From NCBI GenBank assembly GCA_047967505.1, contig CM106538.1: DNA of 64,000 nt. One strand, 5' to 3'. Positions 49,401 to 58,400 of this stretch are shown here, piece by piece. Within the stretch, counting starts at the first letter, position 1. The number at the start of each line of letters is the position of its first letter. Below the pieces are notes generated by a model that had not been told where the DNA came from, did not search any database, and was given only the letters and a program-made list of their open reading frames with translations. The position numbers and the translations under genes were made by a program. Origin of the DNA: Dipteris shenzhenensis (taxonomy: Eukaryota; Polypodiophyta; Polypodiopsida; Gleicheniales).

Positions 49401-52400
49401 CCTCAAGGTATCTGAATCTTCAAAATCCCTAAAGACATGTAAATGTCCGAAGTTCTCTCCTAGGTATTGTGGACTATTCACAATACTTAAGAGAATTGGA
49501 GAACTTGCTTACAAATTAGCCTTATCAGAGGGATGTAGAGTACATCCAATTTTTCATGTTAGTAGGCTAAAAAGAAAACTAGAAGATGATAATAATCTCA
49601 TTAAAAATGAAGTCCTAGCTGAACTAATTGAACCTGCATCTTTACCACATGAACCAGAAAGAATTTTAGATACAATATGGCAAGAATGTTTGGTTAAGTG
49701 GAAAGATAAACCCAAAGAAAGTCTGACATGGGAAAGAGTAAGCAATCTCCAAAGGAGCTTTCCCAATTTTGTTTTCGAGGACGTAAACCATTCTTAAGGA
49801 GAAGGGAATGTTACGTTAGCCATAATCCTGGAGCCATGCGGCGTGATTATGGTGAGGCGGGAAACCAAGAGGGCTTGACATTGCAACGGTGGATGTAAAT
49901 TATTGTGGCTAGGCATAAGTGGGACCTAGCATTAGAGAGGGATGCCAAGAAGGGTAAAGACTAAGGTCCCCTAGAAGGACACTTGGCATCTAGAAGTCCA
50001 CATGGCATACAGTGGGCTTGGAGGGAGACTTCTAGAGAGAACTCCAAGGAGGAAACAGATTGGGAGTTATTTTCGGTGAACTCGTGACTAGGTGGTAAGG
50101 AGCTTGAGCCCTCGATTTTAGAGTGTTACAAAATAACCAAGTCTAAGGCAAATGGGATACCCATGGCTGTATAAGACCAAGATGTGCAAGAGATATTGAG
50201 AAGCAACTCCCAAAAGCTAGGTGATTGTGGCTGGAAGAAGTATCAAAAGAACCGAATAGGCTGAAAACCTATGAGCCTAGAACTTTATTGTTCTCTCGCT
50301 CATAGGTTTATTCTAGGCCCTAGTGTGTGTGTTCTCTGTCTATCTCTCCCTATCTCAGTTCATTTTGATTCCTTGAACAAATCTATTTCTGCTCCTCATC
50401 AGACAAAGCTATTAGATGTTTTTACCTATTATCTAGGAGAATTGAAATCTATACTGGTGATTATCTGCTACGAATCGAAGATCCAAGCTACGTTTCTACC
50501 AGGAGTGATTCGTTTTTTAGGGCTTCAAGGCTGATCACCAATTCGTTTCAGGGTTTCAAGGCTGAATACAAATTTGTTTTAGGGTTTTTGGTCCCGTTTC
50601 AATGGTATCAAAGCGAAGCATAACCACTTCCCTTGGTGGTGACAATCCAAGAACAAGAGAACTTTATGGAAGAGCGACTAATCTGCACGGATAGATTAAG
50701 TTGTTGATTCTGTAGTCTTATTGGAGGAGAGAAAGGCCCGTCAAGCTTCAAAACAAGTCCAGCCTTGATCTATTTCGACTCTTGAGTACACGACCCCAGA
50801 TTGCTCAAGTTGACGCTTGATCCTTTCCAATCACAAGGCAGCTCAGTAATTCAAGTTTTGATTTCAATCGCGGTTCATGTAGAGTCGGATTCCAGTGCTA
50901 TTGATGCATGGTTTGATCCAGAAATATATATTCAAAGATATATAGTGCTATGGTTTTAAAGAATTCTTAGATGGGACTAGTCACTAACCCGAGTATTGGA
51001 CATTGGTTCCCCCCTTCTGTCATTTAGGGAAACAAAAGAAACATATATTTGGAGCATATTATGCTCAAGTATTTGTGATAGATATATATACAGGTCAGTC
51101 ATCAGCCAAGCATTAACTTTTCTTCATGCTATGGGATACAGATCAGACATTTTCTATGGTCAAAAATCCTAAGCGGAAGTGCTAAGAAACCCAAGTATGT
51201 CGGCTTGTCATTGGATGAGTGGTTTTAGAGATGTTGTTGAACATCTAAAGCTAAGTATTTTCTTTCATGTTTATTAAGATTGAGATCTAACCCTTGTATT
51301 ATAATACAAGGAAAAGATGTGTGTTGTTTCTCTTTTTCAAGAAAACAAAGGTAGTACACACACTTGGTTTGATTAGATATCACAGTTATACTCCCATGGA
51401 TCTTAGCACTCTTTGTTGAAGTATTGGAAATAAAGAACATATGCCGAAGAAATATAGAGCTATGGAATTAATTTCTGTTACCGGAAACGTCGCATGTCCG
51501 TTATGAATATAGGAGAATATTAATACTTCAAGTATGATTTGGAAAGTTTGAGACCCCTCCATGTTTATATCTAACCAGCACGGCAAGTGCTTGGTGGGAG
51601 CACTTGTGCAGTGAATGGAATCTATTTCAGAATAGTTCTTTCCAAAGCAATCCCAAGAAGAGGTTCACACTAGTTGGAAACAATAACAATATGTCTGTAA
51701 ATCACTCCATGAGAGAAGACTCAAGGGGTCTCTCAAAAAAGAAGACAAAGAAAGGGTCCGAGAAATATATAAGGCTAAGTATCTCTTTTATGTTGATAAA
51801 GTTTGCCTTATGAAGATCTAATCCCTGTATGGCAATGCAAGGAGAATAGTGGATTGTTTTCTTGAATTTGTTTCAGGGAAACACTACTCATAAATGAGAA
51901 GTCCTTGAGAGCCTAATGCGACTTCAAGTATTGGTACAAGTGACCATTGGCCAAGTGTTTCTTTCTCTTATTTGGGAATTGAAGGTGGACTTGCAACCAA
52001 AGAAGTTGAGGGGGATACAGAGCCCTTGGAAGAAGCAGCCCGTCTTATTACAAAACAGTTGAAGTTATCTACAAGGGAAGAAGAAGCAATCAACTCCACA
52101 AGAAACAAGTCATGGATTTGCCAAGGAAAAGCACATGGTTTCTCCAAGAAAAAGGGCATGGATTTGCCAAGAAAAGAATGGCTCATGTCTGCCCAGTGCT
52201 CTTGAAGAGCACGAAATGCCAGATTCTCTGCAAGGAAAGCAAGTGCTTTAGATGCAAGGGAAGAAGGGCCCCAGTCTACTGGAAGGCTAGTTGGCCAAAA
52301 AAAGCAGAGAATGCCACAAGATTTATCTAAGTCAACCATCGGAAGTTACCAAATTCCAAGAGCCACCTAAGGTGGAAGAGATGGAGGAGAACCTCCAACT

Positions 52401-55400
52401 AGAATAGATTGCATACAGCACAGAGAAGAAAAGCACTTATCTGCACGGATCTTGCAAAGTACGTGAACTATTAGGGAATCGATGCCAAAAGAGGAGGTAT
52501 CCTCAAGTTTTACAGCCGTATCAAGAAGCTTTTCAATTGAGGACAACTAATTAGAAGCCGAGGGGACATCACCAATTGGTATTTTTCCCAAGAAGTAAAG
52601 AGGAGTAATTAGATTGACTTCGATCAAAGAACGTTGACTTTGGTTAACTAGAATATGTTTTATTGTTTTTATTTTGCTTTGCATTGGTAAAAGAACTGTG
52701 GAGACGACCACAAGGTACTAGGATTAGTCCAAGAACTAGGAATGCATGCATTTCACTAACCTTTAATGGGTTAAAGTGTAGGTGTTTTATCCTTTACATA
52801 TACATACATACATACATACATACATATACATACACACACACACACATGTTTTGTACGACAGTACAAAAAAGCTCGCAAATTATGGAGCAAGTGCCCAAAA
52901 GCAAGTCCCACAAGACCAAAAAGCATCAGGGAGATGGCGCCATTAAAGAAGACCTCACAGGGCTCTAGAAAGGGCTTAAAAAGTGGCTCGACCATGGGCA
53001 AAAAGCAAGAAAGTCTATTTTTGTAAAAAGTAGCTATTAAAAGCGGCTCTAGCTTTTTGCTGGTCTAAGTCTATAAAAGAAGGGCCTCAAGGCTCCCTGA
53101 TCATTCCTAATGCTCTTTTAAGAGCCAGTGTACAAAGTTTATTCTATTGCAATAAAGACCTTCGAGGGGGTCCATCCCTTATTTCTGGGCCCTAGTGTGT
53201 GTGTTCTCTGTTCTTTCTCTCCCTCTCTCTGTTCATTTTGATTCCTTGAAGAAATATGCTGTTGCTCCTCGTCAGATGAAGCTATCAGATGGTATTTTTC
53301 CCTGAAATTCTGCTGCCAATCGAAGATCCAGACTGCGTTTCTACAAGAGTGATTCTTTTTTAGGGTTTCAAGGCTGATCACCGATTCATTTTAGGGTTTC
53401 CAAGTTGAATAGAGATCCGTTTTAGGGTTTCTGGTCCGGTTTCAGAACCCCTCTCTCTCTAGCCTCCTCAAGAGCCTCTACTGCTATCTCCTAGCCCACT
53501 GTTGTTGGAGCCTCTGCTATCTCTGTTGCTGTCCTCCCTGCTGAGAGCCCTCCTTCAGAGGACGTCCCCGTCTCTCTTGATGTACTCACAAGACAAGTAT
53601 GTCTACTCTTGTGGAAAAATGTCCCTATTGTCTACAACCATGGATGTCGAAAGGCAAAATGCAGGATGGTAGGTCCTCCACTCTGACTACTTGGATGGAA
53701 GAAACAAAGGGCTAATCCCCTCTAGCCAAATTTGCAAAAGATCTATCCCTATCGACCACATGACCAAAGCTCTGTTGAGAGTTGTGGTGCCATGAGCACT
53801 TGTAGAGCAAAGGTATGAGTAAAGGGAAAGCTGCCACATGGCATGGAGGAGATATCCCACATGTGAGCAAGCAAATGGATGTAAGTACCCTCACCTATAA
53901 AAGGGAGGTTCATTTGAAGGAATATCAATCAAGCACTTTGCACTATCTCAAGATTCTCTTTATGAGTCCAAGCTAATCTATCTTGGAACCTAATTGACTT
54001 GAGATACATGTCATGAGCACTCTCTTCATCATGTTTCCACATAGGTTCCATCCACCTTAGAGCGCTCCATAGATCCTGAGGCACACGTGTTTTGTCATGG
54101 TATCAGAGCGTAGGTTTAGCTCTCCTAGTTTAGCTCATTAGTAGTTCACTAGGATTGCTTCCATTCCTAGATTAGTAGTAGGCATGTCTTAGGAGCTCAT
54201 GTTTTTCTCCTAGGTTAGTTTTTTGTTCTAGATTAAGGGAGAGTTCTGTCCATCTGAGATTGAAAGGTTTCCGTTCATCTTCTTCAATTCAATTCATTGT
54301 TTCTTTGAGAGACATTGTGTGTGTAAGAGAGAGAGTATTTTCTTCTTCATTTTGACTTGAGAGATGTGAGAATGAGATTTTCAAAGTTTTGAGAGGTGTA
54401 ATGTGAGGAGTTTTGCTTCTTTGACTTTCAAACTACAACTGAGGTGGCCTATCTACAACATCTAAGCTCCTATCTACGAAGGAGAAGTGACTAGCAGCAT
54501 GACAATGCAGGCGACAACAAGCACAAATTCCTCATAATCCTCGTGAGACAACACGTGAAGGTGATCGTTCCGAACTCTAAAATGCATCGCAGATGATGCC
54601 CTTCCTTCTTCTTCGGTGCTAGGAGAGCCATCAGACTTCATCCGCCCATTGCGGAGGTGCCTCTCCTAAGAGACAACAGAGGTGCTAGAAGAAAGGCCCT
54701 CTGATAAGCTTTTTGCCTCCTTGCTTGTGCTGTTGGCCTCGGAGGCTGCAGAGCGCGCTACAGAGCTCCAAGGAGAGTTCTGCCACTCGAAGAAATTGTG
54801 ACGGCTCTCAACAAACGAGCCCCTCAACAGCCCGTAAGTCAAGGCGGCCTCTATGCGACGACCTCTGAGCTTCCCCGCCATTAGCTCCATACGATCAACA
54901 ACTCTCACGGCCAACCAGCGACTCCAGCAACGAACACAGATACGGTCTCCAGCAAATAGTACCCATTCTCATCTTTGAGCCTACAGACTCCACAAGCACC
55001 GCTGCTCACGGCTCTACAAACAGACGAACCAGGCTCTAGAGGTAGGAGCCAACGGACAGCCAGCCACGCCAAACCTCTCCAACCTCAACCTGCGACTCAG
55101 CATATATAGCTTCATGAGCCAAAAGGTGACATCAATGGAATGTATTGAAAAGCAAAAACCTTGCCAACCTTGCCTATATTTTGTAATCAAACCTGACCAC
55201 CTGAGAGTAGCTATGAAAGCACCCAGGGGAGGTATTGACATGTAAATCACACTTTACCACCTTAAGTAGCATGCATGCACTAAGGGGAGGTGATGGATTT
55301 GTAACTCACATCTGACCACCTTGCAGTAGCCAAAGGATCATGGCACCAAGGGGAGGTGTTGAGAGTTGTGGTGCCATGAGCACTTGTAGAGCAAAGGTAT

Positions 55401-58400
55401 GAGTAAAGGGAAAGCTGCCACATGGCATGGAGGAGATATCCCACATGTGAGCAAGCAAATGGATGTAAGTACCCTCACCTATAAAAGGGAGGTTCATTTG
55501 AAGGAATATCAATCAAGCACTTTGCACTATCTCAAGATTCTCTTTATGAGTCCAAGCTAATCTATCTTGGAACCTAATTGACTTGAGATACATGTCATGA
55601 GCACTCTCTTCATCATGTTTCCACATAGGTTCCATCCACCTTAGAGCGCTCCATAGATCCTGAGGCACACGTGTTTTGTCAAGCTCTGCCCTATCTCATG
55701 GATGTGCGCTAAAACTCTGTATGAAGCCCAAGAAAGGATATATTGGCCATTAAGCCACTGGCCCTAAAGCTAAGAAGCCATGTCCCTATACTCACTTGGC
55801 AAAAAGCCAATCGCTGTATGCAGATTAATATGGCTCCATATAAGAACCTCCTCTAAATGCTCTAGTCTGCCAAACTAAATGTGATAGCATCCTTTTCCAA
55901 GGGGAAAAACTCCGGTAATGCTAGCAGTGGAGCCTGCCAAAGCCTCCTAAAGATCATTCCTCGAAGGACCTTGAGCCAGGCGATTGCCGATCAAGCAGTA
56001 CGCCAATGAAGAAGCCTCCATGGCAGAAATCTTCTTTCAAATGGATGACCAGGTGGGGTTGAGTGACAGCGGCAGAGTCCTCAAGCTCATGTAGACCTAG
56101 ATCCATCTGGTTCTCTCCCCTGCAAACCAGTGGTACCTGCTAGGGATGTAGTCAAAGAAAAGGTAATGGCTGACATATGGCAGATGTGACAGAATCTTGC
56201 TGGTGATGACTCACGAGCAGAAAAAGTGGTCAGAGCAATTGATAAGGAGAAAGAAATGAATGGCACGAGTAGGGATAGGCTACCAGAAGGTGAGTAAAAA
56301 ACTCTAGAGGAAGGCGATGGCAGAAAAATTAGCCTCTTCTATGCTTTTGCAAGAGATTTCCCCAAGATTCATCAGTGCCACAGCAGTAAATGTGAGTTTC
56401 TCATGCTTCTGAATTCTGATGCAGATGAAAAGGCCATTGCTGGCGTCACCATAGATGGAGAAAGGAAGGAAGAATCATCCCTTGAAAATGCAAGCATGCT
56501 CGTAAGATTTTGAGATAGAAGTTCAAGTGGCGGTGGTGACTCACAACTTGATGAAGATGAATTCTTCAACGACTCCTGCCCCTTTCTGCCATGTGCATTC
56601 AAGGGAAATGTAGCCCCCAAAGAACATCTACTGCCGCAACCGCACAAATCCTTTACTGTTTTTTTAAATAAGCTCAAAATTGGTGAAGATTGGTATTTGG
56701 TTTCATGACCTGCCTAATTCTTGTTTATCTCTCTCAGTGGTTGATTTGGTTGATCGAGCTTGAAGCAAGGTCCTTAGGGAGTCCGTCACCGCCATCGCTG
56801 CCCACCCTCCTTTGCACGTCTTCTTTGCTACTGAGACTGCTTCATTACTAGATTTGGTAGATCGTCCAACTTGAAGCAAATCCTTAAGGATTCCATCACC
56901 ACCATCATTGCCTATCCTCCCGCTTGATAGCCACTTGCATCCAGTGAATCACATAGTTCACCTTTAATTGGCTGCCGGTGGGGAGGATGATCGAGGGCAC
57001 TCATGCAGACCTGCAGCCGGAGCTTGCAGCTGAGGTCGCCTTCTCCAGCAAATACTTGGGAATAGAGACCTCTTCCATAACCATTAAGCACAATGGACAG
57101 ACTTCACAATGGAATTGCAAGATGAATGCAGGAAAGTCTCTGGCACTTAATTGAAAAGGAGCATCACTCGTATCTGTTAAGCAGTTTTCCGCCACTGTGA
57201 GTGTGCAAGGCCTGGCCTCCTCTCTACAACATCTTCCATAAAAGTCCACGGAGCCATTGCAGTCTCTTTGCATTCATCATGCATGCACCTTGTTCCTTCT
57301 AATAATCAAAAGACATGCAGCGGGAGAAAAGAGAGGATGAAAGTAATCATAGAAAAAATTGCAATGCCACCATGCCTTATTGCAAGCTGCTATCAAAGCT
57401 TTGAGATACCCCAAAAATGTCCTTGGAGAATCCGGTGCTTCCTCGTGAAATGAAAAATAGTTCAGCAAGCTTTTTAGCACAGGTAAGGGGGGAGGGGGTG
57501 GACGGGGGGTGAGAAAACAAGAAAGTTTATTATAGTATTCGAAAGACTGAAGGGTCTACAGGACTGAAGACAACCGGATACAATCAGAAAACAAAAGGGG
57601 TATCCAGTAAGGCAGGCATCCACAACCAAGACTGATATCTGAGACCATAAAAAGAGAGAGAATAGGTATCTAGATACACCGCAGTGTCTCTGCAGAAGGA
57701 GAGACAGTGCTTGCACAAATCAACTTTGAGTTTAAAAAGGAAGTTCTCACAAAATGGAAAGAATGATTGAAAATCTTACCTCTGCAGCAGATCTCAGAAG
57801 CTTCCTCATTGCAGGTACTATTCACCAATGGATATCTGACCAAAGCCACTGACAAAGCCTTGATAATAAAAGGCATGTATGTAAGCTTAATGCCCTTTTC
57901 TAGAAAAACATCTTTTAGATTGCTCCTCAAGGTGACAAGAGCACCAACATCAAGGTCATCCACAAGGTGAAAATGTGGAATTGCAGCAGCTGCTGTCATT
58001 GCTTTCACCATGATCCGCTGATAACCCCTATAGCAGATTAAAGAGTCAAAAATAGGCTATTACATTGACATAAGCTAAAACTTTCAAGTAAAATAACTTA
58101 TTGACTGAATGGAAATGGATCATTTCCCCACTAACCACAGGCCTGCCAATATGAACAGGTCACGATTTCATTATACAAGCAAGAAAGGACTGCATGTATA
58201 CCTCACATGGATTATTTTATCTTCAGGGAGGAGGCTTTCCATTTTCTTGTTAACACATGGTACAGCTCCTGGTTCTATCTGGCTTGAATGACAAGATTCT
58301 TCAGCCTGGTTAGACTGGGGGGCAAGCTCAGGTTTTGGAGCGATTTCAGACAATGCTGCCAATTCCTGATTCAATCCCTCTTTATTTGCAATATGTTTCA

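Larger units (their letters stand above)
33962..50130 (+). mobile_element. Ty3-gypsy (chromovirus-like) retrotransposon carrying three nested insertions
   Basis: 5' LTR 33962-34087 plus 41217-41431 (split by a LINE), primer-binding site, gag, protease, RT, RNase H, integrase, polypurine tract, 3' LTR 49811-50130. Flanks AAATG (left) and AAATA (right) look like a 5-bp target duplication with one change. The order RT-RNase H-integrase is gypsy. Reading frames are broken many times. Removing the LINE, the gag-only element and the foldback insertion would leave roughly 6 kb. Antisense to the E2 gene. Confidence 0.93.
53773..55681 (+). mobile_element. Young non-coding LTR retrotransposon (TRIM/SMART-like)
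   Basis: 1909 bp. LTRs 53773-54097 and 55357-55681, both 325 bp, TGTTGAGAGT...TTTTGTCA, read as identical. Target duplication AGCTC at 53768-53772 and 55682-55686. Primer-binding site 54098-54109, polypurine tract 55346-55356. The 1.26 kb interior has no gag or pol motif. Larger than typical TRIMs but built the same way; non-autonomous. LTR TATA box CTATAAAAGGG at about 53895. Confidence 0.94.
29304..57779 (-). other. Giant TE-filled intron (28476 bp) of the E2 gene
   Basis: Bounded by the donor GTAAGA at 57779 and the acceptor TTTTTGTACAG at 29304 (minus strand). It holds at least eight separable transposon insertions, several nested. Relative to the gene, the largest ones (gypsy, LINE, coding-free LTR element) are antisense; the copia fragment at 30-32 kb and the gag-only element are sense. 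The reading frame across the junction is exact, so the size follows from splicing logic, though no transcript was available. Confidence 0.88.

Noticed and set aside
52797-52849. Array of short repeats considered as CRISPR or satellite
   Set aside because: Simple tetranucleotide and dinucleotide microsatellite, with no spacers.
56290-56700. Plus-strand acidic, Ser-rich frame inside the giant intron
   Set aside because: No start context, domain or splice structure recognised; cannot be told from chance.
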